Assembly: GCF_018905915.1 (NCBI RefSeq)
Contig: NZ_CP064782.1
Coordinates: forward strand, 1,860,001-1,924,000
Source: Azospira inquinata
GTDB lineage: Bacteria; Pseudomonadota; Gammaproteobacteria; Burkholderiales; Rhodocyclaceae
Length of the DNA stretch: 64,000 bases
Reading direction: 5' to 3'
Of the stretch, positions 18,215 through 28,896 are shown in pieces. Position 1 is the first letter of the stretch, and every line of letters starts with the position of its first letter. The notes beneath the pieces are model-generated. The model was not told the origin of the DNA. It ran no database searches and saw nothing but the letters and a program-made list of their open reading frames with translations. A program made the translations under genes and the position numbers.

Positions 18215-19017
18215 TTGCCGGAAGGCCTTGTTTTCTGGGAATCCAACATTTTCGCATACTTGCAGAAGCTGTTGTAACAGCCGATGCAGGTATGCACCAA
18301 GCCGGGCATTCCATCCAGGAAGCCCTGGCGCAAAAAATAGAATTTAACGAAGCGGATCAGGGGGGACAGCACCAGCCGGGCCGGGGTGACGGTTTTGCCC
18401 CGGGCCAGGGCCGCCTGGGCGGCCAGGGAGGTGTAGCGGTTCTGCTTGTCCAGGTAGCGTTCCAGGGACTCCGCCGAGTCATGGAGCAGGTCCCCGGAAA
18501 GCCGTTCCACCGGCCCGTCCGCCAGCACATGTTCATGGACCGGGTCTTCGGACCAACGGCCATGGTCCCGGTGGAAGAGCCGCAGATTCCAGTCCGGATA
18601 GCCTTCCCCGTGGCGCAGATAGCGGCCGAGAAAGCGGTTACAGCGGGGCACCTCGTAGGCGTAGGGCCCGTCCCCTCCGGCGGCCCGGGTCAGGGCCTGC
18701 TCCAGGCTGGCGGCCAGGGCCGGGCTGACCACCTCGTCCGCGTCTATGCAGAAGACCCAGGGATGGCGGGCCTGGCTCACCGCAAACTGCTTCTGGGGGC
18801 CGAAGCCCAGCCAGTCCTGATGGAGAACCCGGGCCCCGTGGCGGGCGGCGATGGCCCGGGTGTCGTCCGTGCTGCCCGAATCCACCACCAGGATTTCCTC
18901 GGCAAAGCCCAGGCTGGCCAGACAGGCGTCCAGGCTGCGGGCGCCGTTCAGGGTGATGAGGACGGCGGATAGGGGCGGCCGGGGGGCGCAGGGGGCGGCG
19001 GAGGAGGGGGCGGGCAT
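18211..19017 (-). CDS. Family 2 glycosyltransferase, WaaE/KdtX-like (LPS core)
   Basis: A 268-residue GT-A enzyme with [35 protein letters not shown], and [15 protein letters not shown] carrying the DxD-type metal site. The stretch [23 protein letters not shown] followed by VHEHV is the signature of the WaaE/KdtX group, which adds a glucose to the inner core heptose. The C-terminal [31 protein letters not shown] is typical of the same group. It is transcribed away from waaC, with a 128-base divergent promoter region between the two, which fits a role in core assembly. Confidence 0.85.
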   Translation of the reverse strand: MPAPSSAAPCAPRPPLSAVLITLNGARSLDACLASLGFAEEILVVDSGSTDDTRAIAARHGARVLHQDWLGFGPQKQFAVSQARHPWVFCIDADEVVSPALAASLEQALTRAAGGDGPYAYEVPRCNRFLGRYLRHGEGYPDWNLRLFHRDHGRWSEDPVHEHVLADGPVERLSGDLLHDSAESLERYLDKQNRYTSLAAQAALARGKTVTPARLVLSPLIRFVKFYFLRQGFLDGMPGLVHTCIGCYNSFCKYAKMLDSQKTRPSGK

Positions 19018-19145
19018 GGACAGGTATAATGGAAACAGTCCCCTATTCTAAATCTTCCCGGGCCGGGCCCAAACCGGCCAGACCCAGTCGCCCCTGGCGG
19101 CGACCGTCCCCATGCCCGGGAGCTGTACCTTTTCTGACGGACCTC

Positions 19146-20174
19146 ATGCTGAAAATCCTCCTGGTGAAAATGTCCTCCATGGGCGATCTGGTCCATAACT
19201 GCCCGGTGGTTACCGACATCCTGGCCCACTTCCCCGACGCCCAGGTGGATTGGGTGGCGGAGGAGGCCTATGTGCCCATTCCCCGCCTCCACCCCGGGGT
19301 GCGCCGGATCATTCCCATTGCTTGGCGGCGCTGGCGCAAACATCTCCTGACGGGGGCCACCTGGGGGGAAATGGGCCGCTTCCGGCGGGAGCTTCAGGCG
19401 GAAAGCTACGACTACATCCTGGATACCCAGGGCCTGCTGAAAAGCGTGGCCGTGGCCCGGCTGGCCCGGGGCGGGGTGGTGGTGGGGGGGGATCGGCACA
19501 GCATCAAGGAGGGGGCGGCCGCCCGCTTCTACGATCAGCGCCTGCCCATCGCCTGGTCCCGCCATGTGGTGGATCGCTGCCGGGCCGTGGCGGCGGGGGC
19601 CCTGGGCTATGCCCTGGATCAGGCGCCCCGCTACGGCATCCACGCCCAGCCCCTGGAGGTGGACTGGCTGCCTACGGGCCCCTACGGGGTGCTGATGCAC
19701 GCCGCCAGCCGGCCGCCCAAGCTCTGGTCGGAAGACAACTGGCTGGCCGTGGGGCGGCGTCTGGCGGAAGACGGTATCGTTGCCCTGCTGCCCTGGGGCA
19801 GCACTGAGGAACGGGCCCGTAGCGAGCGCCTAGCGGCCCAGTTGCCCGGGGCCGTGGTGCCCCCCCTCATGGATTTGGGTACGGCAGCCCGTTTCCTTGC
19901 TGGCAGCCGCCTGGTGGTGGGTCTGGACACGGGCTTCACCCATTTCGGCGCCGCCCTGGGGCGGCCCACCGTGGGTATTTTCTGCGATTCGGATGGGGAA
20001 CAGGCGGCGGTGTTCGGTGACGGCTTTTGCGCCAGCTACGGCAAAAAAGGCCTGCCTCCGGATCTGGGTACCATTCTGGGGGCGGTGGATCGGGCCCTGG
20101 CCGCGCCCCAGGGGCCGGGCCCCCGGGGCCCCGCTGAGGCGGCGTCTGCCCCGATCCAGAACGGCGGCGCCTGA
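19146..20174 (+). CDS. waaC: Lipopolysaccharide heptosyltransferase I
   Basis: A 342-residue family 9 GT-B enzyme that adds the first L-glycero-D-manno-heptose to Kdo2-lipid A at the inner face of the inner membrane. The start MLKILLVKMSSMGDLVHNCPV, with Asp13 in the GD turn, is the WaaC hallmark, followed by VDWVAEEAYVPIPRLHP and YDYILDTQGLLKSVAVARLA. The donor half has YGVLMHAASRPPKLW, LLPWGSTEERARSERLA and VVGLDTGFTHFGAALGRPTVGIFCDSD. I chose the internal ATG at 19146 because family homology begins there; the open frame continues 39 codons upstream without similarity. waaA follows after two bases. Confidence 0.93.
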   Translation: MLKILLVKMSSMGDLVHNCPVVTDILAHFPDAQVDWVAEEAYVPIPRLHPGVRRIIPIAWRRWRKHLLTGATWGEMGRFRRELQAESYDYILDTQGLLKSVAVARLARGGVVVGGDRHSIKEGAAARFYDQRLPIAWSRHVVDRCRAVAAGALGYALDQAPRYGIHAQPLEVDWLPTGPYGVLMHAASRPPKLWSEDNWLAVGRRLAEDGIVALLPWGSTEERARSERLAAQLPGAVVPPLMDLGTAARFLAGSRLVVGLDTGFTHFGAALGRPTVGIFCDSDGEQAAVFGDGFCASYGKKGLPPDLGTILGAVDRALAAPQGPGPRGPAEAASAPIQNGGA

Positions 20175-20176
20175 CC

Positions 20177-21475
20177 ATGCCCTTTGCCCGGCTGGCCCGT
20201 TGGGCCTACTCCCTGCTCCTATATCTGGCGGCGCCCCTGGTGGTCCTACGCCTGCTGCTCCGGGCTCGGCGCCAGCCCGAATACCGGGCCCATTGGGGGG
20301 AACGCCTGGGGTTTTACGGGGAACTGCCCCCTTGGTCTGGACACGTGCCGCCCCCCCTGATCTGGCTCCATGCGGTGTCCGTGGGGGAAACCCGGGCGGT
20401 CCAGCCCCTGGTGCGGGCCCTGCTGGCGGCCTACCCAGACCATCATCTGCTCCTCACCGGCATGACCCCCACGGGCCGGGCCACGGCCCAGGAAATGTGG
20501 GGCGATCAGGGGCATCGGGTGAGCTACGTCTACGCCCCCTATGATTTCCCCGGGGCGGTGGCCCGCTTTTTCCGCCATTTCCGTCCGGTTTTGGGACTCT
20601 TCATGGAAACCGAGCTGTGGCCCAACCTGCTGGCGGCGGGACACCGGGCCGGGGTACCCCTGGTGCTGGTGAACGCCCGCCTCTCCGCCCGTTCCGCGGC
20701 GGGCTATGCCCGGCTGCCCCTGCTGTTTCGCCCCGCCTTTGGCTTGTTGAGTGCCGTGGCCGCCCAGACCGAGGTGGATGGGGGCCGCCTGGCCGCCCTG
20801 GGGGCGGACCCGATCACGGTCTGCGGCAACCTGAAATTCGACGTTACCCCGGCGGAAGACAAGCTGGCCCTGGGCCAGGGCTGGAAGGCCGTCCTGGGGG
20901 ACCGGCCGGTATGGCTGGCGGCCAGCACCCGGGATGGGGAAGAAGCCCTGGTGCTGGATGCCTTGGAGCACCTAGCCATCCCCGGCCTGCTCCTGGTGCT
21001 GGTTCCCCGCCATCCCCAGCGCTTCGACGGGGTGGCGGACCTGGTGCGCCAGCGGGGCTTGAGCCTAGTGCGCCGCAGCGAGGGATTGCCCGGGCCGGAA
21101 ACCCGGGTGTGGCTGGGGGATAGCCTGGGGGAAATGCCCGCCTATTACACCTGCGCCGACCTGGCCCTGATTGGCGGCAGTCTGCTGCCCTTCGGCGGCC
21201 AGAACCTCATCGAGGCGGCGGCCTGCGGCTGCCCGGTGCTGGTGGGGCCCCACACCTTCAATTTCGCCCAGGCGGCGGCGGATGCGGTGGCCTGCGGCGC
21301 CGCCCGCCGCCTGCCCGGCCCGGAAGCCCTGGTCCATGAGGTGGGCGGCCTCTTTCGTCAGCCCGAGGAACGCCGGGCCATGGCCCTGTCCGCCCAGGCC
21401 TTCGCCGCCGCCCACCGGGGCGCCACCGCCCGAACCCTGGCCCTGATTGCCGACGTATTGGGCCAGGGCCACTGA
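20177..21475 (+). CDS. waaA: 3-deoxy-D-manno-octulosonic acid (Kdo) transferase
   Basis: A 432-residue inner-membrane-associated GT-B enzyme that transfers Kdo from CMP-Kdo to lipid IVA. A hydrophobic N-terminal anchor (RWAYSLLLYLAAPLVVLRLLL) is followed by RAHWGERLGF-type sequence, IWLHAVSVGETRAVQPLV, LTGMTPTGRATA, the GLFMETELWPN block and, in the second domain, WLAASTRDGEEALVL, VLVPRHPQRF and GGSLLPFGGQNLIEAAACGCPVLVGPHTFNF (shown here in part only as family landmarks). Length is normal. It is the second gene of a waaC-waaA unit. No T-rich terminator on its own strand is obvious after it; the next structure is the tolC terminator on the other strand. Confidence 0.95.
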   Translation: MPFARLARWAYSLLLYLAAPLVVLRLLLRARRQPEYRAHWGERLGFYGELPPWSGHVPPPLIWLHAVSVGETRAVQPLVRALLAAYPDHHLLLTGMTPTGRATAQEMWGDQGHRVSYVYAPYDFPGAVARFFRHFRPVLGLFMETELWPNLLAAGHRAGVPLVLVNARLSARSAAGYARLPLLFRPAFGLLSAVAAQTEVDGGRLAALGADPITVCGNLKFDVTPAEDKLALGQGWKAVLGDRPVWLAASTRDGEEALVLDALEHLAIPGLLLVLVPRHPQRFDGVADLVRQRGLSLVRRSEGLPGPETRVWLGDSLGEMPAYYTCADLALIGGSLLPFGGQNLIEAAACGCPVLVGPHTFNFAQAAADAVACGAARRLPGPEALVHEVGGLFRQPEERRAMALSAQAFAAAHRGATARTLALIADVLGQGH

Positions 21476-21797
21476 ATCCCGGGCGTTGCTCCCCATTGGG
21501 GGAAGTGGGGGTGGGCAGGGGGAAGTGCCAAGGTCGGTGGGCCTGACCCTCCGCCGCTGCGGAGCCGTGGGATGAGGTAACGTATTGCCGCGACCCGCGA
21601 CCCGCGACCCGCGACCCAGCAGCCCGAGACAGGCCCAAGAGAATAATCCTCACCGGCCAAGGCATACTTCCCTCCTGCGGGCGGCCCTGCTCCTCCCAGC
21701 CACCGCTACCCAGTTGCTCCTTGCCCCAAGCACAGTCGTCCAGCCTGCCCGTGACACCGGGAGGCCCTCGTCTCCTCTGCCCCCATTCCCGTCCCTC
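21476..21797. other. Gene-free stretch between waaA and tolC
   Basis: About 320 bases with no convincing gene on either strand. The frames open here have no family resemblance and follow the GC skew. It contains the GCGACCC tandem array (listed separately) and ends in the tolC terminator. The rest is unstructured GC-rich sequence. Confidence 0.6.
21590..21617. repeat. Heptamer tandem repeat, GCGACCC x4
   Basis: Four perfect, head-to-tail copies of GCGACCC lie between the convergent waaA and tolC genes. The unit length (seven) is the same as in the arrays near 24.8, 41.0 and 43.3 kb, and the unit is close in sequence to CCCGCAA at 43.3 kb. It is not within a coding frame that I can support. 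Confidence 0.9.
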
Positions 21798-21842
21798 AAA
21801 ACAAAACTCCCCGTCCGGGCCAGAGGGCCATGGGGCGGGGAG
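21798..21842 (-). terminator. Rho-independent terminator after tolC
   Basis: On the minus strand a stem formed by CTCCCCG and CGGGGAG, with an inner GGCC/GGCC pairing, is followed by TTTTGTTTT. It lies 29 bases after the tolC stop codon and would end the pcm-rhodanese-tolC transcript. Confidence 0.8.
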
Positions 21843-21870
21843 TGGTGGGGGATTGGGGGACCCGGTGGCG

Positions 21871-23229
21871 CTAGTGGCTGTCCAGAAGGGCGTTCACCTG
21901 CTGGACGTCCTCATCCCCCAGGGTACCCACGGCGGCTTTCAGGCGCAGCTGGGCCATGAGGGTGTCGAAGCGGGCCTTGGCCAGATCCCGGCGGGTGGTA
22001 TAGACCTGTTGTTCCGCATTGAGGACGTCGATGTTGATGCGTACCCCCACCTCGTAGCCTAGCTTGTTGGAATCCAGGGCGGACTTGGAGGAAACGTTGG
22101 CCGCTTCCAGGGCCTTAACCTGGGCCAGACCGTTGGTGACCCCGAGAAAATACTGGCGGGCGCCCAGGGCCGCCTGACGCCGGGCGTTTTCCAGGCCGGA
22201 AAGGGAGGCCTGGTAATTGGCCGCCGCTTCCCGCTGCTTGGACACCACATAGCCCCCCTGGTAGAGGGGAATATTCACCTGGACCCCTAAGGTGGTGGTG
22301 GTCTGGTCCAGGGAGGGAATGGGCATGACGGTGTAGCCCGGAATGGCGGCGCCGGTGTAGCTGCGGCCCTGGCTGTTCAGGTTGCGGCTGGCCACCAGAT
22401 CCACCGTGGGGTAATGGCCGGCCCGTTGTTTTTCCACTTCCCGGGAGGCGATGTCGGAACCGATCTGTTGCACCTGAACGCCGATGTTGCCGTTTTCTGC
22501 CGCATTCACCCAGTCGTTCATGAGGGCCGGTTTGGGGCCGCTCAGGGCGATGCCGTTGCGCAGCCGGGCCAGGTCCCCCCCTTCCTTGCCGATTATGGCT
22601 TGCAGGGTCCGTTCCCGGATTTCCAGATCGTTGCGGGCGGCGATTTCCTGGGCCTGGGCCAGATCGTAGCGGGCCTGGGCTTCGTGGGTGTCGGTGATGG
22701 TCACCGTGCCCACTTCAAAGCTTTTCTTGGCCAGGGCCAGTTGCTGGCCGATGGCCGCTTTCTGGGCCAGGACGGCGCGCAGGTTTTCCTGGGCGTAGAG
22801 CACGTCGAAATAGGCCTGGGCCGTGCGCAGAATCAGATCCTGCTTGGCTTGCAGAAACTGGGCCTCGGCCTGGGCCACCTGGAGCTTGGCCTGGTCGTAC
22901 TGCACCTTGCTCTGCCAGCGGAACAGGGGCTGGGTGAGGGACAGGGTGTAGCCGTGGTTGTTATAGCTGTAATCCTTGGTGGCGGACGGATCGTGGATAC
23001 TCATATCCACGTTGTTGTGCCCGGCCCGGGCCCCCAGGGAGACGTTGGGCAACAGGGCCGAGAGGCCCTGGGCTTCCGCTTCCCGGTGGGCGTCCAGGGT
23101 GGCCTTGGCACTGGCGAATTGGGGGTCGTTGTCCTGGGCTTCCCGGTAGATCTGGGCCAGGTTGGCGGCGGCAGCGGCCTGACCCCACAGCAGCAGGGCC
23201 AGGGCGAGGGGCGTCAGGCAGACTTTCAT
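21871..23229 (-). CDS. tolC: TolC-family outer membrane channel protein
   Basis: A 452-residue outer membrane efflux protein, the exit duct for type I secretion and RND or ABC efflux systems. A signal peptide (MKVCLTPLALALLLWGQAAAAA) is followed by NLAQIYREAQDNDPQF, the classic TolC N-terminus. Two long heptad-rich repeats then alternate with beta strands, with the internal duplication visible as two blocks containing LxxAxAxLxxA patterns. YEVGVRINIDVLNAEQQVY near the C-terminus is the conserved equatorial turn. The start is placed at the signal peptide Met; a longer open frame upstream overlaps the rhodanese gene. It is the last gene of a three-gene operon, six bases after the rhodanese stop. 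Confidence 0.93.
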   Translation of the reverse strand: MKVCLTPLALALLLWGQAAAAANLAQIYREAQDNDPQFASAKATLDAHREAEAQGLSALLPNVSLGARAGHNNVDMSIHDPSATKDYSYNNHGYTLSLTQPLFRWQSKVQYDQAKLQVAQAEAQFLQAKQDLILRTAQAYFDVLYAQENLRAVLAQKAAIGQQLALAKKSFEVGTVTITDTHEAQARYDLAQAQEIAARNDLEIRERTLQAIIGKEGGDLARLRNGIALSGPKPALMNDWVNAAENGNIGVQVQQIGSDIASREVEKQRAGHYPTVDLVASRNLNSQGRSYTGAAIPGYTVMPIPSLDQTTTTLGVQVNIPLYQGGYVVSKQREAAANYQASLSGLENARRQAALGARQYFLGVTNGLAQVKALEAANVSSKSALDSNKLGYEVGVRINIDVLNAEQQVYTTRRDLAKARFDTLMAQLRLKAAVGTLGDEDVQQVNALLDSH

Positions 23230-23236
23230 AAAGGCC

Positions 23237-23560
23237 TCAATAGGTGGGGACGGAGGGATCCACTTCGCAGGACCACCCGTGCATGCCCCCGGCCAGATTG
23301 ATGATGTGGCTGAAACCGGACTGTTCCAGATACTGGGCCACCTGGAAGCTGCGGCCCCCATGGTGACAGATCACCACCGTGACGGCCTCCGGGTCCAGCT
23401 CTCCCTTGCGCAGGGGCACCGTGCCCATGGGCATGGAGACCGTGTCCGGCAGGGCGCAGAAAGCCACTTCATTGGGCTCCCGCACGTCCAGCAGGACGGG
23501 GCGGGGGCGCTGAGGGTCGGCTAGCCAGTCGGCCAGCTCCCGGGGGGTGATCTGTTTCAT
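23237..23560 (-). CDS. Single-domain rhodanese-like sulfurtransferase
   Basis: A 107-residue cytoplasmic protein made of one rhodanese domain. PVLLDVREPNEVAFC is the first conserved block, and the active-site loop CHHGGRS puts the persulfide cysteine at residue 65, with the six-residue loop length of sulfur-handling (not phosphatase-like) rhodaneses. GFSHIINLAGGMHGW closes the fold. Its sulfur acceptor is unknown. It sits between pcm and tolC with short gaps (seven bases each side), an arrangement I recall from other betaproteobacteria, so it is cotranscribed with them. Why a rhodanese should travel with these two genes is not evident. Confidence 0.92.
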   Translation of the reverse strand: MKQITPRELADWLADPQRPRPVLLDVREPNEVAFCALPDTVSMPMGTVPLRKGELDPEAVTVVICHHGGRSFQVAQYLEQSGFSHIINLAGGMHGWSCEVDPSVPTY

Positions 23561-23567
23561 GGGGTCC

Positions 23568-24227
23568 TTAGAACGTGAACCGTTCCTTTTGCTTGGCGCC
23601 CGTCAGGGGGGCGGCCACGGTTTCAAAAAGGTTTTCCGTGTCGTACTGGCCTTCGGCGGTGCAGGTCACCAGCTGGGCTTCCATGACCGGGGCGTCGCCT
23701 ACCACGGCGGCGAGGCGGCCGCCCACTTTGAGTTGGGCCAGGAGTTCTTCGGGCAGGAAGGGCAGGGAGGCGGACACCACGATCACGTCGTAAGGGGCGC
23801 CGGCCGCCCAACCCAGGGCGCCATCAGCGGTTTCCACCGCCACATTGGTGGCCCCGGCCTTGTTCAGATTGGCCTTGGCCTGCTTGGCCAGCTCCGGCAC
23901 CAGTTCCAGGGTGGTCACCTGTTGGGCCCGGGCGCCCAGGAGGGCGGCCATGTAGCCGGAGCCCGTGCCGATTTCCAGCACCTTGTCCGTCTTACGTACC
24001 GCCAGTTCTTGCAGAATGCGGGCTTCGAATTTGGGGGACAGCATGGTGGCGCCGTGACCCAGGGGGATTTCCAGATCGGCGAAGGCCAGGTTCTGGTAGG
24101 CAGCGGGGACGAACTCTTCCCGCTTGACCACGCAGAGCAGGTCCAGCACGGATTGATCCAGCACGTCCCAGGGCCGGATCTGTTGTTCGATCATGTTGAA
24201 GCGGGCTTTTTCCAGGTTCATTTCCAT
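23568..24227 (-). CDS. pcm: Protein-L-isoaspartate O-methyltransferase
   Basis: A 219-residue SAM-dependent methyltransferase that begins repair of isoaspartyl residues in damaged proteins. The family block ARFNMIEQQIRPWDVLDQSVLDLL opens the protein, GHGATMLSPKFEARILQEL carries the substrate-binding region, and VLEIGTGSGYMAALLG is SAM motif I. The VTTLELVPELAKQA and YDVIVVSASLPFLPEELL segments complete the fold. I take the ATG at 24227, with an ATG two codons later as the alternative; a purine-rich AAGAGA precedes both. It heads the operon pcm - rhodanese - tolC and is preceded by a strong palindrome (24249-24270). Confidence 0.93.
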   Translation of the reverse strand: MEMNLEKARFNMIEQQIRPWDVLDQSVLDLLCVVKREEFVPAAYQNLAFADLEIPLGHGATMLSPKFEARILQELAVRKTDKVLEIGTGSGYMAALLGARAQQVTTLELVPELAKQAKANLNKAGATNVAVETADGALGWAAGAPYDVIVVSASLPFLPEELLAQLKVGGRLAAVVGDAPVMEAQLVTCTAEGQYDTENLFETVAAPLTGAKQKERFTF

Positions 24228-24248
24228 TGTCTCTTGTCCCCGTGGGTG

Positions 24249-24270
24249 AATATTAGCGCAAGCTAATATT
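24249..24270. promoter_or_regulatory. Operator-like perfect palindrome upstream of pcm
   Basis: AATATTAGC and GCTAATATT form a perfect nine-base inverted repeat around a central GCAA. It starts 21 bases before the pcm start codon, in an island of AT-rich sequence inside very GC-rich DNA. The symmetry and position fit a dimeric repressor site (TetR, MarR or ArsR type) controlling the pcm-rhodanese-tolC operon. It could also be a leader hairpin in the mRNA. No regulator gene is adjacent. Confidence 0.6.
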
Positions 24271-24963
24271 AATGTCTCGACAAAAACCAATTATACCCGA
24301 GCCGTTTGCCTTCATCGCCGGGGGCGGAGGTCTCCGGTCAGAGCGCCAAGCCAGGGGCGGCTGGGGCCGGGCTGGTGCCGGGAAACGGAGGAGGAAGGCG
24401 GCCAAGGGGAGGGGGGTGAGCGGGGAGCTTTCCGTTCCGGCAGGGGGCCGGGGCGCTTGTTCGGAAGGAGGACTGCCGGGGACGGGCTGAGGGGCGGCGT
24501 TATCAGGAAGCTCAGCTGGGAGCGTCGCCAAGGGCGCGGGGCGGCGGGCACTTCAGGGGGGCGGATTCAAGCGGAGATGGCCCCAGGTCGGCAGGTCGGA
24601 GGGGTCGGGACGTGTGTGGCAACGGTCAGATGGCACGGCGCTGGCGGCCGCGCCCGGGCGGCCCGGTTCAGCCGCCAGCGCTCGGCCCCCTAGTTCCCAG
24701 TGTCAGGCGATAGGCGGCAGGTAACGCAATGGGAAACGGCAGAGGGCAGAGGGCAGAGGGCAGAGGGCAGAAGGGTGGAAGGGTGGAAGGGTGGAAGGGT
24801 GGAAGGGCGAAGGGGCGAAGGGGCGAAGGGGCGAAGGGGCGAAGGGCGAAGGGCGAAGGGCGAAGGGCGAAGGGCGGCCGCCTCAGCGCCTCCGCCCCCC
24901 GCTCCATTCCGCGCCGTTGCGACTCCGTCCCCCGTGCCCCAGGGATGGTCTTACTCTCCGTCC
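24271..24963. other. Gene-free stretch between pcm and the carbonic anhydrase gene
   Basis: About 690 bases with no gene that I can support. Frames are open on several strands because of the GC content and the repeats, but they show no family features. Bases 24738-24877 hold the compound tandem repeat listed separately. The promoter for pcm must lie near the right side of 24249-24400 on the minus strand. Confidence 0.6.
24738..24877. repeat. Compound tandem repeat of 7- and 8-base units
   Basis: Four arrays are joined without spacers: GGCAGAG about 5 copies (24738-24771), GGGTGGAA 4 copies (24773-24804), then one GGGCGAA, GGGGCGAA 4 copies (24812-24843) and GGGCGAA 4 copies (24844-24871). 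Copies are perfect. Each unit is one or two changes from the next, as if the array grew by slippage with stepwise mutation. The whole block is purine-only plus C/T singletons on this strand. It lies about 90 bases beyond the 3-prime end of the carbonic anhydrase gene. Confidence 0.95.
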
Positions 24964-26520
24964 CTACCGGGATTCCTTGATGAGCCGGTCGCCCCGGGGC
25001 TGGATGGGGCGGGCGTTGGCCGGGTAGAGGCGGGCGAAAATGGCCAGCTGATCCGGGGACACTTCCACCGGCTGTTTCAGCACCAGCCACAGCACCCCTT
25101 CCGTGCAGGGCGGGGTGGTGAGGGAACCCATGTAGGTGTAGTAGTCCCGCTGGTCCGGCAGCAGCTGGTTGAGGTCGATGGCCGCGTCCGGAGGTGCTAC
25201 CGGGGCGTTCCGTTCCAGGGGGATGTAGTCCCAGAGGGTTTGCAGGGCCGGATTTTCCTTGCCCGGGGTGAACAGTACCGCCACCACCGCCAGCCGGTTG
25301 TCCGCCGAGCGATGCACCAGATGGGCCACCAGGGGGAAGCTCTGGCCGTTCACCTTTTCTTCCGCCGGATGGTGGAAATGGATCTGGCTCAACACATAGG
25401 GCTTGCCCATCAGGGTCAGGCTGCCGTTGCCCAGGGTGGCCTGGAGGGTGTGGCCGTTATCTACGATCTGGAAGTGGGAGGGGGCGTAGTTGAAGCGGAT
25501 GGGGGGCAAATCCACCTTGATGCCGTCCCGGATGTCGATGGGGGATTGGCGATGGCCGTCGGCGCAGGCGTGGAAATCCGGGCTCAGATTGGCCCAGTTC
25601 TCCGGCCCGTTGGCGCCCTCGTAATCCCAATGGGGGGCGCCGCCGTGGCCGTCTGCCGTTGCCGTGCTTGCCCCATGGGCGTTGCCGGCCGCCGATGTGT
25701 CAGTAGCGCCGGTGGTCGGGCTGGCCGGGGTGGCGGGGCGAGGCGGGGTGTGGCGCACCGGTTTGCGGGGCCGGGGTTGGGGCGCCCGGTACGTGGACCG
25801 GGGCGGTTTAATTTCCAGGGTATCCGGGTCGGCGGCTTCCGCCTTCTCTCCCCTCTCTGCCTTTTCCCCCTTTTCCGCTTTGCTGCCCTTGGGGTCGCTG
25901 CCCCCGGCGCTGCTGGCCAGATCGTCCTTATGGCGGGGGCCGGCTTTTTTGTCCTTGCCCAGGGTTTTCTTGAGCAGCTTGTCGTTGGCTTCCTTCAGGG
26001 CATCGGCCACGTCGCTGGCCTTCACCGCCGTGCCCATTGCCGCCTTGCGCAGTTCCTTGGCCGAGGTGGGGCGGCAGACCGTGCGCAGCACCTTGTCGTC
26101 CAGGGTATTGCTATGCACCGGCATGTCCGCCAGCACCTTCTGTTCCTCTTCCCGCAGCACTTCCCCGGAGGCTTTGACGTAGATGCGCTTCAAGGTGGCG
26201 TAGGTGCGGCCGCTGCAATCGTAACGGCCCAGCACCTCGATGCTTCGGTAGCTGCCGCCGCTCTGGGCGTCGGGCAGGTCGTGGTTGAGCACCATGCGGC
26301 CCCAGGCGGTGATGCGGCCCGCTTCTTCCTTCTTGATGCTGGACCGGTCAATGTCGATCTGCTTGCCCGTCTGGGTGGACAGGGTGTCCCACTGGCGTCC
26401 CGCGTCCCCGGTCTTGGTGGGGGCCAGGGCCTGGGCGGCGCAGGCCCAGCCCAGGGCTGCCAGGCCCAGAAGGCCGTGGCAACAGGCGCGGGAAAGACGG
26501 GGGCGGCGGAAAAACGGCAT
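24964..26520 (-). CDS. Secreted alpha-carbonic anhydrase with an adhesin-like N-terminal domain
   Basis: A 518-residue exported protein in three parts. After a signal peptide (to about residue 32, ending AAQA) comes a domain of about 120 residues (WDTLSTQTG...RYDCSGRTYATLKRIYV) that resembles the surface-adhesin E-like domain of Neisseriales/Rhodocyclales proteins. A charged and then Pro/Thr-rich linker follows (about 190-290). The rest (about 295-518) is an alpha-carbonic anhydrase: QSPIDI, zinc ligands His381 and His383 in QIHFHHP and His400 in VAHLVH, and SLTTPPCTEGV. Activity would be CO2 hydration in the periplasm or at the surface. Typical bacterial alpha enzymes have about 220-250 residues, so the N-terminal half is extra. 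The gene is single, with long gaps on both sides. Confidence 0.88.
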   Translation of the reverse strand: MPFFRRPRLSRACCHGLLGLAALGWACAAQALAPTKTGDAGRQWDTLSTQTGKQIDIDRSSIKKEEAGRITAWGRMVLNHDLPDAQSGGSYRSIEVLGRYDCSGRTYATLKRIYVKASGEVLREEEQKVLADMPVHSNTLDDKVLRTVCRPTSAKELRKAAMGTAVKASDVADALKEANDKLLKKTLGKDKKAGPRHKDDLASSAGGSDPKGSKAEKGEKAERGEKAEAADPDTLEIKPPRSTYRAPQPRPRKPVRHTPPRPATPASPTTGATDTSAAGNAHGASTATADGHGGAPHWDYEGANGPENWANLSPDFHACADGHRQSPIDIRDGIKVDLPPIRFNYAPSHFQIVDNGHTLQATLGNGSLTLMGKPYVLSQIHFHHPAEEKVNGQSFPLVAHLVHRSADNRLAVVAVLFTPGKENPALQTLWDYIPLERNAPVAPPDAAIDLNQLLPDQRDYYTYMGSLTTPPCTEGVLWLVLKQPVEVSPDQLAIFARLYPANARPIQPRGDRLIKESR

Positions 26521-26655
26521 GAATAACTCCCTTGGGCCCGGGGGACAGGGTGTCCGGCCTCCGGACGGGCTGAATGGGGCGGCAAGACCGTCGGGCGGCC
26601 TTCCTGGCGGGCGTGGGGGAAAAGGGCCCCGGCGCCCGGGCGCGGGCGGGGATAG

Positions 26656-28896
<2,241 letters not shown>

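Noticed and set aside
24738..24877. CRISPR array
   Set aside because: The repeats are 7-8 bases, directly adjacent and without spacers, and no cas gene is in the window.
24753..24980. Short Gly-Arg-Lys-rich peptides encoded by the tandem repeat
   Set aside because: Open in several frames only because the repeat lacks stop codons; no start site or family feature.
24700..26526. A 608-codon open frame on the plus strand opposite the carbonic anhydrase gene
   Set aside because: It lies antisense to a gene with a signal peptide and intact zinc motif, starts inside the microsatellite and has no family features. It is a shadow of GC-rich codon use.
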